Part shown: one piece after another, positions 12,863 to 24,448 of the stretch
Numbering within the stretch: position 1 is the stretch's first letter
Layout of the letters: each line of letters starts with the position of its first letter
Source of the DNA: Paramarasmius palmivorus
Taxonomy: Eukaryota; Basidiomycota; Agaricomycetes; Agaricales; Marasmiaceae
Direction: 5' to 3'
Assembly: GCA_037176845.1 (NCBI GenBank)
Contig: JAYKXP010000144.1
Location: 1 to 64,000, forward strand
DNA: 64,000 nucleotides
Made by a program: the position numbers and the translations under genes
Notes under the pieces: generated by a model
The model's database searches: none
What the model saw: the letters and a program-made list of their open reading frames with translations, nothing else
Told to the model about the DNA's origin: nothing

Positions 12863-15329
12863 ATGCCTCGTCTCCACTTCTCCATTCTCTCTCTCATCTT
12901 TTTATTCAACCGCTCGTTTGCTTCGATCGGACCCGTTGCAGACCTCGTTATCAGCAACCAGGATGTATCGCCGGACGGGTACACTCGTGGAGCTGTGGTC
13001 GCTGGGGGGACCGTCATTGGACCTCTTATTGTCGGCAACAAGGCGAGTGACAAACTCGAACACGCCCAAATCATTTAATCTAACTAGACTCTCTGTTAGG
13101 GCGACAATTTTCAAATCAATGTGATCAACAACTTGAATGACAGTACAATGCTGCAAACCACGAGCATTGTGAGGATATTTTATTTATTTCTTGTAGAGCA
13201 TGTCTCTGATCTGTCAAAAGCATTGGCATGGGCTCTTCCAAAAGACGACTAATTGGGACGACGGCGTCGCGTTTGTTAACCAATGCCCGATCGCTAAAGG
13301 GGACAGCTTTTTGTACGACTTCACCGTCCCTGATCAGGCCGGAACCTTTTGGTATCATTCCCATCTCTGTGAGCCTTGAGACCGGTATATGATTTCGATG
13401 AGTTTGCTGAATACATTACAGCAACCCAATACTGCGATGGCCTCCGCGGTCCTCTTGTCGTGTATGATCCGGACGACGCTCATGCATCTTTGTATGATGT
13501 GGATGATGGCAAGTGCACCATGGACAGAATTCATCGTCGACTAACATATCCGTTCCGTAGAGTCGACTGTCATTACTCTTGCAGATTGGTACCACGACAA
13601 GGCTAAAACCATCACATTCGGGTACGTCAGCAATAGCTTACATTTGGACTGTGTCTTCATGTGCCTATAGGACTCCAGACTCTACTTTGATCAATGGTCT
13701 CGGTCGCTGGTCTGAAGGCAATCAGACTGACCTTTCCGTGGTGAATGTCACCCAAGGAACACGGCAAGTCTTGGATGTTCATAGTTCTAATTTTATCACT
13801 GATCCGTTCGTGCAGTTATCGTATACGCCTGGTCAATACAGCTTGCGACTCCGCGTTCACGTTTTCAATCGACAATCACACCATGTACGTATTCCAGATA
13901 TTCAATGGAGAACTACGTTATAGCTTTCCAAAGGACTGTTATTGAGACGGACGCGGTGGAGAATGAGCCGATCGAAGTCGATTCGCTGGTGATCTATGCA
14001 GGTGAACGTTCTTTAGCTCTTATCAGATGTATGGGCTAACGTGAATGGATCTACTTTTCACAGGCCAGCGCTATTCGTTAGTCGTAAGCAATGCATTGTT
14101 CGAGACGCTGATCCATTCTCATCCGTTGTATTCCAGCTCAATGCAAATCAAACTGTCGGGAATTACTGTAAGTTTTCAAAACATGCATGGAATGATTGCT
14201 CATCATTGTTGAAAACGTTAGGGATCCGAGCGGACCCCAACTCGGGCACAGAAGGCTTTACGAACGGGATCAATTCCGCCATCCTGCGATACACCGGGGC
14301 CGACGATGCTGAACCGCCAACACTTGACATCACTAATACCAACCAACTGAATGAATCGGATCTAGTTGTAAGCAATACCCAGATAAGTCTCCGCAGAGTA
14401 TGAGCCGAGTCTGACGTCCTCTTGATACCCAGCCGCTGGACAATCAAGCTGCTCCCGGTGATCCCGTTGTCGGCGGTGTCGACGTTGCAATGTTCCTGGA
14501 TTATGCTTTTGTACGTGTCATACGCTATGCAGCTTCTGAATGATCACTGAGTTGAACTCTCAAGACCAGCGATGCGGTATTTACCGTCAACGGTGTGGAA
14601 TATGTGCCACCTACCGTTCCGGTTCTATTACAGATCCTCAGTGGTGCTCAAAGTGCCGACTCTCTTTTGCCTTCTGGATCAGTCATATCGGTTCCGAGGA
14701 ATGCAACAGTCGAACTTTCGATGACTGGAGGCCTACTTGGACTTGAAGTAAGCCCTTGGATTTGCAGCCGAAAGGTATTGTTGCTGATACACCCATCCCT
14801 GATAGCATCCTATGCACCTCCACGGTGTAAGTATCCCAGGTCTAATGATTCAGTCAAATTGTGTCTAATAATTCCACAGCATACCTTCAGTGTCGTACGT
14901 GCTGCTGGGGCCAGCGACTATAATTTTGTGAACCCAGTAAGGAGGCATAACTTGACTTGCTCGAAGATTAGTGACATTGCGCCCTTTAGATCCGCCGAGA
15001 TGTCGTTAGCGCTGGTGATTCCACTGATAATGTGACCATTCGTTTCACGACGGATAACCCAGGCCCATGGATCTTTCACTGCCATATTGACTGGCATTTG
15101 GAAAAGTGCGTTGTTTTAAGCGAGTAGCATGATGAACTCTGACTTGATCTCCGTGCAGTGGCTTCGCCGTCGTATTTGCAGAGAGTACTGATGAATGGAA
15201 CTCGACTATTATTCCGACTGGTATGAAACCATTCGTTCATATTTCAGGAGTCAACTGAACGATGTGACCACAGATCAATGGGATAACCTTTGTCCTACAT
15301 ATGATTCGCTGAGCAGTGACGATCTCTAG
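12863..15329 (+). CDS. lcc: laccase (multicopper oxidase)
   Basis: Eighteen exons and seventeen introns give a 514-aa secreted laccase, the usual length. Exons: 12863-13042, 13100-13168, 13221-13368, 13422-13508, 13561-13621, 13671-13763, 13816-13884, 13934-14001, 14064-14083, 14137-14167, 14222-14367, 14433-14510, 14565-14747, 14806-14826, 14880-14936, 14990-15105, 15159-15220, 15274-15329. A 20-residue signal peptide precedes SIGPVADL. All copper signatures are present: HWHGLFQ...[32 protein letters not shown] and [12 protein letters not shown]. The residue ten after the type-1 copper Cys is Phe, as in high-redox laccases. The enzyme oxidises phenols outside the cell and reduces O2 to water, with roles in lignin attack, melanin or morphogenesis. 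Introns 1, 4 and 6 begin with GC instead of GT (gcgagt, gcaagt, gcaagt). Frame and conservation leave no GT alternative there. Confidence 0.96.
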
Positions 15330-15559
15330 AGGTATCTCTCGTCCCGAGATCGAGCTCATCGGTTTTAACTTTGCGTACTAATACTATTAGTATTTATTCG
15401 CCACTTATACATACTTGAAGTTAGTTGATATATTATTTATTCCGGTCCATCACACCCGACCACCACGAGCCTTCAGCCTCACGGCTTGTTTTGAAGGTGC
15501 TTCCTCAGACACAGCCTACTTCTCTGCCTTGTTCGCATCCTCGACCGTATTGGTTTTCA

Positions 15560-15681
15560 TAGTCTGCAAAGCGGTAGGTCAGCTGGCGGAAGATGTGGTT
15601 GTTCTTGGTTTTTTCCCTCGACTGCGAGAAGCGGAAAGGCATGGCCACTGGTTCGTACTGTCGAGGTACCGTGATGTATAG
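15560..15681 (+). pseudogene. 3' fragment of a MYND-family gene
   Basis: The open frame ends with GQLAEDVVVLGFFPRLREAER. It matches the C-terminus of the intact MYND protein (REQVVVVGFFPSTIER). No finger or N-terminal part precedes it; the laccase gene ends only about 230 bases upstream. It is a leftover tail of a third MYND copy, next to an intact F-box gene. Confidence 0.6.
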
Positions 15682-15959
15682 GTATGTATGTACATATGCC
15701 ATACTCGTCGTGCATGGATGCTAGATGCTACGAGTTAGTTGAGCCAACAGGATCGCGTTATGGCAACTATCCTTCGTGTCAAACACTGTCAAATGGCATC
15801 TTAATGTATATTTTCAGTCCTTGCATACTCCGGAGATAAATTTCTGATGCTGTATAAAGAGAGAGAACAATAGATCTTGGGCCACGCTCGACCATAGATA
15901 AATTGACACCGGGCAGAGTTCACACGCATCCTCTTTTTCGACACTCACCACTGGCTATT

Positions 15960-17290
15960 ATGGTGCGCCAACTCCGTATCAACGCGGCGACTGCTTTCCC
16001 AAGTGCGGTTGCAAATGTACCAAGCGAAATTTGGCGAGAGATATTCAAGCTTGTATCCCCACCGAACGGAGTGGGAATTACACCGCAGGCCATTTGTCAG
16101 GAGCCATGGACCCTTGGGCAGGTCTGTCGGTGAGCATTGCAACTCGTTCTCGTGTGGCATTAACTAATAATGGTCTTAGCTATTGGCGAGCTATCGTTAA
16201 GGCTTTCCCCGATCTATGGGATGTTCTTGACCTCGAAATGCGTGCATCTGGACCCGACTTCGTACTAGGATTGGTCGATTTCCAGCGAGTCGTGGAAATA
16301 TTTCACGTCCTTCAACCTCGCATCGTTGGCCGACCAGTCCGGATCACGTTCCACGACATTTACAAAGGATGGCGTCCTGGAATGCAGACCATTTTGGACT
16401 GCTTTTTCGATCCAAACCTGAAGATTAAACCAGCGATCCCTTGGAAGCAGATTACCCACATTCAACTGTCGTACAGATTTCACGCACGCAACGTTAATGA
16501 ACTCCTCCGTCGGTGCCACAAGCTTGAAAGGCTCGAAGCATGCGATGTGTGGATCTCTTCCCCTCTCTCCCCAATGCAAATTCAACACAACGGCCTACGA
16601 GAATTTCGCCTGTCACCGAGCGTTTACGACTCTATCATCGAGATTGACGTTGTCAAAAATCTGGTGTTCCCGAAACTGGAACGGTTGGAGGTCATTAGCG
16701 GTAACGAAAGGCAGGGTGTGAGCTCTGTTCTGCAGATGCTCCAAGGTTCTCGCTGTGCTCTTAAAGCACTGTGCGTCGAAAATCTTCGCTACGGAGACCC
16801 AGGCCGTAATGTCGAGTCTCTCCTGGACGTTGCCCCAGATCTCGAGGAATTAGTCCTTGAAGGAGATATCACGGCCGACCTCATCGATACTTGTACGGCT
16901 CGCCTTCCTCACCTCGAGAAACTGGTTGTACGATGTACACCGTTCACTGGCGAGCCTTTTGAAGTAGCCATGCAACCTCCACTTTCCGCAATTTTGGATG
17001 CCGCAATTACTTTGCCACAGTTGCGGAATATCGAGGTGGAGGCTTGTGTCCCAGAACACATGTGGCCTGCTCGTGATCAGCTACAGCGCGTAGATATGCT
17101 CAGGAGTGATGGACTTACTGTACTCCTGCAGTACACGCAGCCACCGGGTACAGACACCTCAATAATCCCGCCGGTGTTATTCCTTCGTGCACAGTCAAAT
17201 CCAGGGTCGGAGTCGGAATCGGAGTCAGGATCAGGGTCAGATACCGACTCCAGTAGCGAGTACTACTCAAGTGATCCTGAGTGGGAGTGA
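15960..17290 (+). CDS. F-box protein with leucine-rich C-terminal region
   Basis: Two exons (15960-16129, 16180-17290; a 50-nt intron with a TAACTAAT branch site) give 426 residues. The F-box (VPSEIWREIFKLVSP ... PWTLGQVCRYWRAIVKAFPDLWDVL) covers about residues 20-85 and spans the splice site. It is followed by irregular leucine-rich segments (LERLEACDVWI, LEELVLEGDI, LPHLEKLVVRC). The last 40 residues are an acidic serine tail of SES/SDS repeats. F-box proteins bring substrates to SCF ubiquitin ligases through Skp1, and the leucine-rich part usually selects the substrate. Agaricomycetes carry large, fast-evolving sets of these. A decayed relative lies at 985-2271, so the F-box and MYND genes occur as a duplicated pair in this region. 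Confidence 0.9.
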
Positions 17291-17552
17291 CGTGCGGACT
17301 AAAGGTATCAAGCACAGTAGCTTGACGATCGCAGTGGTGGTTGCAATAAACAAATCGTTTACTCTCTCCCTAGTTTACCCAATATACATCAGTAAAAATT
17401 TGAAGTGTATGAAGCGTAAACTAAGAAAGAGCTCACGATGGACGTTTTCAGTTGTCGTCAATTCAAGGGCATTATCAGCTAAGAATGGCGCCGATTGAGT
17501 GGGGATGAATTTTTGCTAGTCAGGACAGCTGTAATGGTACAAGAACCCTACG

Positions 17553-18819
17553 TTAGTTGAACATGAATGCTGGACTATTATCCTCCAGGAATCTCCACAT
17601 AACTTGCTCTTTCCAGCCCTTCTCCTTCCACGCATTCAATGTCTTGGGGAACAGGTCAACCACTCCTAATAGTGCCACATCATGAGCTATCGCGACCAGG
17701 ATATTGGGATCCGCGTCCAACTCGGAAAGAGCCTTGATGGATTGGATCGCCGTCTCCCTGTCCGCGTAAGACGAGTGTCCTGAAGGAACGGAGAGGAGAG
17801 GTGTATCTTGTTTCGTGAGGTCAAACTGAGAGCCTCCTGTTGAGAAATACTTGGGGGACACGGATTGGCGCGTAGAAGTGATGAGATGCTCCGGATACGG
17901 AAAAGCTTTCTTGACGAAAGCATTGGGACGCAACTGTCCTGGGTGATGGAACGTGTCGCCTCCAAGGAGTATAAACGTTGTCGGCGTAACCCGAGCGAGG
18001 CCAGCAATGTGTCCTGGGCAATGCTGTGGACGAGATTCCAGGTGAGCACGATTCTGTACTGCGGGCAACTGAAAGCATGAACGTACCCCAGGCACATCAA
18101 TGAGATAGAAACTTCCATCGCCGAAGAAGTCGAGTACAGGCCGACCGCTCAAGGTGAAGGGAGCGTTTGCGAATGACAGTTCGCGTATTTCGCGACCGCT
18201 GGAAGGGCTTGTCAGCGAATCGAGGTCGAGATAGCAAAAGAGAACATACGCGAAATCAGAATCCAAGAGTAAAGCATCCGGCACCGTTGGATACGAGGCA
18301 CGAGTAGATCCTGGTCCAATAACTAGAGTTGTGGATGGCGGAAACTTGGACATATCACCTGGAAGAATGCCTTCAGAGCCAGTTCAAGGACGCGAAAGCG
18401 AACACAAACCTATGTGATCCAGATGTGTATGACTGATGAACTATAAGTGCCCATTTACTGCAAAGAGAAGTTTGAACATACCTCCAGATGACTGTGTCAA
18501 TATCCTTCGCATCTATTCCACCATCCTCCAATTGTTCGACAACATCTTTCTCTACAGTAATATTGAAGCCACCGATCGTGCTCAACATTGCACGATAAGC
18601 CGGTGACAGGTTTTCCTGGTCTTTCCTGGTGCCCAAATCGAATAGAATGCGCTGTCCATCGTGTTCGATCAAGAAAGAGTAGGCTGGAGCAGGCAACGAT
18701 TCTCTGCCTGGCAGGACGGGTTCAACGAACAAGACAGATGGAACAGAGGCGTCTGGTCCAGATCCGTTGATCATGCGAACTGAGACGGTGGAAGAGGAAG
18801 GTGGTATACTAGCAGACAT
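17553..18819 (-). CDS. metallo-beta-lactamase-fold hydrolase (lactonase-like)
   Basis: Five exons on the minus strand (18819-18482, 18432-18410, 18358-18250, 18198-18087, 18023-17553; all GT-AG introns of 49-63 nt) give 350 residues. The zinc-site motif SHTHLDHIGD is split by a 23-nt micro-exon. Further ligand-type motifs follow in order: HCPGH, then LLGGDTFHH, and a late AHD. The family covers quorum-quenching lactonases and many fungal hydrolases of unknown substrate. No signal peptide is seen, so the enzyme is probably cytosolic. The ATG at 18819 is the first in frame; longer readings rely on a non-ATG start. The gene ends about 260 bases from the convergent F-box gene. Fold is certain, substrate unknown. 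Confidence 0.92.
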
Positions 18820-19998
18820 GGTAGAGTCAGGTGAGTGCGGTGAGAATGGAAAGAAAGCTTCCACTCACAGGGCATCTTATACTGTCTTGAGCTTCGGTCA
18901 CAACGTCAGCAACACCGAGGTAGGCAGCTAATTCTTGGTAATTTGAGCTTGATATGCGGGTCTTTTAGGCAGTTCTGTATGTCTTGGAGCTGAGCCTTTT
19001 CCGAGTGTTTCCGTACTTGTCCGATTGAAGGGAAGTTTGGAAGTTCGTCATGCTTTGAATTGAGCTGGAGTATTGAGGGAAAACGGCTGATACGAATCTG
19101 AAGCTGAATCAGCGAGAGATCAATGAACATATAAGTAAAGGATCAAACGCCAGAACCACAACGCACCAAAACCATCACGATTCAAAAGCCCATTACTCTC
19201 ATGAGTCATGGGAGACATATGCCGTGATAGACCTCTTCTATGCAATGGCAACCAAGACAGATGCCTCTAATGATCATGAGTAAAGGTAAGGATCCCATCC
19301 AGGAATACTTTGCAGCAGTGCTCACCCTATTTTGCACTCCAGAGCAAACAAAGCCCGAAATTCAGTCCTGAGGCCTGAGGAATCGAGGGAATCGGATATC
19401 ATGAGCTCTTCGACGCCGCTATCTGTGAGAGAGATCTAGAACCCTCTCGGTATCTCTGACAGACTGAAGAAGTTGGTTGCAAGAGAGAGAAATGACAAAC
19501 ACTGACAGGTGTTGAACGTTGAAGCGCTGATCGGAGGTCCTGGTCCGTGCGCAGAACAGTGCCCACGTGGTCCCGGCGCCTTTTGGTCCCGCATTGGTTC
19601 AACATTGGTTTCCCTCGCAGTGCACATTATGTACTAGTACTCTTCAGTGGAACGCTAGTGTATAAGTATCATGATATTCCACCTATGCAATAGCTTTCTC
19701 TGGGCTTTTCTGAAACGTCAGGTTCGCTCAAGGTTTGCTTCATGATGGACGGAATCAACGGCGGGCGCTGATGGGACCTATCTTGTAGCCAATCAGATTG
19801 CATATCACCCCGCTAGGCGTCGGCGATCTGACAGCATGTCTCTAACACTCACCACCACACTGCTCTCGCTGAATTGTTTGCAATAAACACTGCCTCTCTA
19901 CCATACGGTCCAGTATATATGTGAGTATTCGTTACCTGGATCCATATATTTCGTTTCTAACCCATATCTTTCCCTTTTTTCTTTTTCTTTTTTTCTCA
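18820..19998. other. intergenic region, no gene seen
   Basis: This is the shared upstream region of the divergent hydrolase gene and GPI-protein gene. It has short random frames only. The last 50 bases are a pyrimidine-rich tract just before the ATG at 19999, as is common in strongly expressed basidiomycete genes. Confidence 0.5.
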
Positions 19999-20909
19999 AT
20001 GGTTGCTGCTTCTTTCACCCTTTTTCTTGCGTCCTGCCTGGCTGTAGGTGTTCATGCAATCGTTGGACCGACAGAACCGACGCCAGGAAATACGTATAAC
20101 GAAGGGTCAAAGTGTAATATACAGTGGCAGGGCGACAAGGATGGAAAATGGAAGGACATGTCTATCCAGCTCATGACTGGCGATAACCTCAATATGGTTC
20201 ACCTTACTAGTGCGTTTCAGTCTCATGTTTGCTTTATCTTGGCTAATGGCCCCGTTACAGCCGTAGCTACTGGTCTGGACGGTAATAAGGATGGAAAGTT
20301 CGACTACAATTGCCCAAAGGTGTGTTCGGCGTTACTGGTACCCTTTTCTCGGATTCTCATGCTTTATAGGTGTCGCCCAACTCGGAGATCTACTTCTATC
20401 AGTTCTCTGCACCTGGAGCGCCCGGTAAATTGACCTGGACTGGTCGTTTTACCATCGCCGATTCAAAAGGGAACAGCGTTCCACCCGAAAACACCGACAA
20501 GGATGGCAACGGGAAAACCTTCATGTGGGGTACCGGCAAACTCGACGACGCATCTTCCGCAAAGCCTCCACCATCTTATCTCTCTGGTGGCAGTGCTGGC
20601 AGTAGCGCTAGTGCCAGCTCCAGTTCAAGCTCAAGCTCTAGCGCTCGCTCTTCGTCTGCCAGTAGTAGTAGCAGCAGCTCGTCATCCGCGCCCACAACTA
20701 CTCCCAGTATGACCACCTCCGTCAGGTCCACGGCTACGCTCGCAAACAACAGCCCCCAGTCGTCTGCGCCCTCGTCTGAACAGGGCAGCTCTGGTAACTC
20801 CACGACAGGGAATAGAGATAATGGTGCTGCTTCTACGAGTATATCTCGTACATGGCAAACGACTCTTGCACTCGTCGCATTTGCTTCTGTGTTCACATTC
20901 TTCCTGTGA
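19999..20909 (+). CDS. Ser-rich GPI-anchored protein, Kre9/KNH-like
   Basis: Three exons (19999-20209, 20261-20319, 20370-20909) give 269 residues. A signal peptide of about 20 residues is followed by a single Kre9/KNH-type beta-sandwich domain: PTAPG-like start, CNIQWQGD, WKDMSIQLMTGDN, TVATGLDG, YFYQF and a TGRFTI end. A Ser-rich stalk with runs of Ser follows (about residues 160-250), then a hydrophobic C-terminus (TTLALVAFASVFTFFL) that fits GPI attachment. Proteins of this family sit at the fungal cell surface and are tied to beta-1,6-glucan or cell-wall assembly by analogy with yeast Kre9/Knh1. A decayed copy lies at about 35337-36080. The 3' flank carries a 145-bp repeat that is found again at 23236-23387. 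Confidence 0.9.
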
Positions 20910-20966
20910 ACGTTTCGGGATACACGAACCATTGGACAGTCATCGAGGCGAGTGCTTCGCCTAATC

Positions 20967-21111
20967 GTTCTTTTTATGGGCGCACTCTGTATATCTATGA
21001 TCTATCGCACGACCATTACGTTTATTAATATATTTCATCTATCTTGTACTTGGACAGGTCTCTCGTGAGAGCTTTCGCTCCTTTAATACACCAATCCAGC
21101 CCATATAGGGT
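20967..21111 (+). repeat. 3' flank direct repeat, copy A
   Basis: This is about 145 bp just after the GPI-protein gene. It shares long identical blocks with copy B at 23236-23387, including tctctcgtgagagctttcgc followed by tcctttaatacaccaat and ccatataggg. It probably lies in a 3' untranslated or terminator region. Confidence 0.8.
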
Positions 21112-21524
21112 TTGGTTTTCGTGACAGGACAGTTTTGCGCATACGGTGTTAGTAGCAGCGTTTTGGTAAGTCGATCCGTGGTCTATTCGTAATAAGTACT
21201 TGCTTTGTATGCTTTCCCCGTGCGTACTCCATTTTTGCCCGGCATATCCCTTTGCTCTTCACTCAAATTTGGTATTCAGGATTTGTTTTGTGTTTGAATA
21301 TACTCGGGATCAAGGTGTTCTTCATCAATGAATCAATTCGAGCAAATCTCAGAGAAGGTATTGTAACTGCGAGCGCTAACTCATCGCCGCACAATCACAG
21401 CTGTGAATCATGATAACGATAACGCGGAGCTTGGAAGTTCCGAACATGTTCCAAGCAGGTGTCAAAAGTGACAAGTCGACTCAATGATCTTTCCACCCCA
21501 TTCCACACACTCACTCCTCCATCA

Positions 21525-22926
21525 ATGAACCTCAAGCACCACTCGCCACAGATAACAGAGCCTACAAGCCCCCAACCATCAGCGTTGGGGACAACAACGC
21601 AGAAGGAGATCACATCGTTGGATGTGGTGCCAAGCAGGGCGGAGAATTGCGTTACTGATGCTATGGAAGGAGTTATGGAGGCTACTCGCTCTGACGAATT
21701 CTTTCCAGTCGCAGGGGTACGCACACTTTCTCTGATTTGAATTTTGTCCATTCAATTCTGTACGTACCCAGGGACCAGCAATGATGCCTCCTCAGCTTTC
21801 AACGACAGGGCCGCTACACCAACAACCGCAGTCGGTAACTGATTCGGACATGTTGTCGAACCAGTTCATGCAACTCAGTGTGGCGAATTCTCAACCACCG
21901 CCACAAAACACGATGGCATATCGCATTGGACCGGGACCAGGAATGATGCCTCCCCCGCAGAGTCCTGGCACTGGTGGAGGTATGGGTACGAGCGGTGGTA
22001 TGACGAGCAATACTGGTATGCCTGGTGATATGTCGGATATGGAAGTACAGAATATTCTTTATACGATCCCACAACATCTGGTGCTCTACATCAAGAGGGA
22101 TGCAAATGTCGAAAACAAGGACTTTATGGCATTATCACCCGAAGAGAAGGTGAGGTCCTTCGCGTCACATAGGTAACACTAGTCACTGACATTTTGGCCA
22201 CTGCAGCGCCGGGTTGTACATATCTATCGCACTCTGTATGCTAGCAGAGCTCATGGCGGGCCACCTCAGACAAATCCTGGCCCCAATCCTGGCCCTGGGC
22301 CAATGGGAAGACCTATGCCTAATCCCGGATTCCCGAATTCTCAGCCACCGTCACAGAATACGATGGCATATCGAAACCAGATGGCCAATTTGCACAGACT
22401 GCCTGGTGGTCCACCACATATGGAAGGTGGAGGCGTTGGACCGTTCAATGGTAGGAAGCCAGGACCAGGAATGATGCCTTCCCCACAGAGCCCAGGAATG
22501 AACAAGGACCAAATCAAAGATGGGATAAAGGCCGAAGGAAGTCCACGAAATCTACCTGGGCAAAATCAGGGGATGACACCGACAAATCCGGGTACGGCAT
22601 CGTCAACGCCAGTACTATCACAACAAGTACCTCCAGGCGGACCTGCATTACTAAGCTCACAGCCGACACCACAGAGCCAGGGACCTACGCCGCAACCTAG
22701 CATGACTGCATCTTCATCGTCGCTTTTGACGACACCGCTACACCCGCCGCCGCCGCAACAGGTAACTGACATGTTCTCGAACGAGTTCATGCAGAGTGTG
22801 GCAAACCACTTGGAGGACTTTGATACGAACCTGTTCAGGCCCGATGGGGATATCAACTTTGAGAGAGATTTTGGACAGTGGTTCAGTGATCCGGGCGATG
22901 TTGGACCACTGGATATGAAGCCTTGA
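21525..22926 (+). CDS. Gln/Pro/Met-rich protein, probable transcriptional regulator
   Basis: Three exons (21525-21716, 21772-22149, 22207-22926; GT-AG) give about 429 residues. The 5' end is uncertain, and a further upstream exon is possible. The sequence is low-complexity (PGPGMMPPPQSPG, NSQPPPQNTMAYR, poly-Q/P). One ordered patch has the sequence ALSPEEKRRVVHIYRTLYASRA across the second splice site. The acidic, aromatic C-terminus (FDTNLFRPDGDINFERDFGQWF) looks like an activation segment. The composition suggests a co-regulator of the LisH/Flo8 or LDB type, but I see no LisH here, so the name is only a guess. It contains internal duplications: the NSQPP-QNTMAYR and GPGMMP-PQSPG blocks and the SNxFMQ-SVAN block each occur twice. 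An N-terminally truncated gene copy cannot be excluded. Confidence 0.6.
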
Positions 22927-23235
22927 GCGGCGTTGGTAGTGGTAGTGTTTGGGATCTTTTTCAAAATCTTTCGCGCGCGCACCTGCTTTCGTTGTATGGA
23001 TCTTTCTGGCTTGGATGGAAGGTACTCTTGTGGTGCGGTTGGTGTAGCTGATATGTGGATGCGTCGGATAAATCACCTTGTTTCATTCTACCTTTTTTTT
23101 ATTCTCGTTACTTGGTTTGTACCTCCTTTCCCTGTGTTTTTTGATCAAATACCTATTGCCTTACCCTTCACCAAAAGTATGTTCTTCCAGCTTTCTTGCT
23201 TTGTGCTTCAATATACGTCGAACACTTAGTTCAGC

Positions 23236-23387
23236 CGTCCTTTCATGGGCGCACCTTCGTTTAGACTCTGTATATTTATCGCACAGACAATGCCAATTAC
23301 GTTTGTACTTTATGTATTTGTACTTGGATGGAAAGTCTCTCGTGAGAGCTTTCGCTCCTTTAATACACCAATACACCCATATAGGGC
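23236..23387 (+). repeat. 3' flank direct repeat, copy B
   Basis: This is the second copy of the repeat at 20967-21111. It lies about 310 bases downstream of the Gln/Pro-rich gene and in the same orientation. The copies differ by small indels but keep the central 35-40 bases exactly. Confidence 0.8.
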
Positions 23388-23646
23388 GTTGCTTGCATGA
23401 CGGGATAATTTTGCACATCACCTTCCCTCAGGAAACGCTGAAGATACTATACACGGCAAAGCGCACCGCTGACCATCCTATGACTTGGACAGACATGACT
23501 GGACATCTATTTAGTAGAAGGTATGAGATTGGAAGGAAGGTCAAACGTACAACACGTGCCTATGACACTTGGGCATGTCCTGACTCCTTTCTCGAAAGCA
23601 GATGAGCGAAGCATTGTGCCAATGCAGAATGAGCGTTTTAGAAATC

Positions 23647-24407
23647 CTATTCTCTCCTTTCCCCAGCTTCTAATAACTCTATTTCTTCCTCTTCGTCGAC
23701 ACCTTCCATAGCATGCCCCAACCCAGTATCAACTTTCAATCCCTCTCGCATCTCTCTCCTCACACAGACCTGTTCACCCCCAACAATCATAATGCCTGCT
23801 CCAGCAGCCATTACAAGCCAAAAGAATACCGACGTAGGTATGCTTCCGGCGTAGTAGGATGTAAGGACGAGGTGGTTGAAGACAAGGGTTAACGAAAAAT
23901 CAAGGATGAGACGCGGTCTGCGGATTAGGTGGTATATGGGAAGTATACTGTGCCCAGTGGACATTAGCATCTATCTTGCGGAAGGAATACGTGGACATAC
24001 TCGATAAAACATGCAGTTATCCATGTAGCTGCTATCACCCATGCACGTATCGGGTCTGCTTGCGTCCCGGACATCGTAGACGCCCCGTACCCAATAACTT
24101 TTCCACCAGCCCAGGCGCCTCCCCTGTAGCACCAGCATCGTCAACACCCAGTCTGAACAAGGAATCTGAGGACATACTTGATAGGAATCCCACCAGCTCT
24201 ACCAGCCATCTCTCGCCAGTCCATGACCCATCCGACACCCGATGCACCTCCTGCCCAATTCAACTTGTCCTTGTCCGCGAATATATGGAGTAACGGTGGT
24301 ATCAGGAGCGATAAAACGAGGTAATGAAGGGCTTGTAGGGATATTATCTGAGAAATGAGTAAGACTGGGTCCCATGTCGTTGAGGTATTCGATTTTGTTC
24401 GTGCCAT
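23647..24407 (-). CDS. SYS1: SYS1-family Golgi membrane protein
   Basis: Three exons on the minus strand (24407-24178, 24123-24001, 23947-23647; introns of 54 and 53 nt) give 217 residues. The N-terminus TWDPVLLISQIISLQALHY matches the start of SYS1 proteins. The second half reads HLIRRPRLILDFSLTLVFNH, then SIPTSVFFWLVM and EQVCVRREMREGL, the characteristic SYS1 end. Four membrane spans are visible, and an acidic tail (EEEEIELLEAG) closes the protein. SYS1 is known to recruit the Arl3/ARFRP1 GTPase to the trans-Golgi and so directs golgin-dependent traffic. Two decayed copies lie at about 34890-35216 and 59280-60330. Upstream is an AACCCTAACCC-type element that both copies keep. Confidence 0.95.
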
Positions 24408-24435
24408 GGTGGACGCAGTCGAGAAGGTGGAAGAT

Positions 24436-24448
24436 GGGTTAGGGTTAG
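24436..24448 (-). promoter_or_regulatory. AACCCTAACCC promoter element of SYS1
   Basis: The plus strand reads GGGTTAGGGTTAG, 29-41 bases before the SYS1 ATG. The same element sits upstream of both decayed SYS1 copies (near 35157 and 59333), so it belongs to the duplicated promoter. It resembles telomere-type repeats and sites bound by Myb/Tbf-like factors. Confidence 0.55.
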
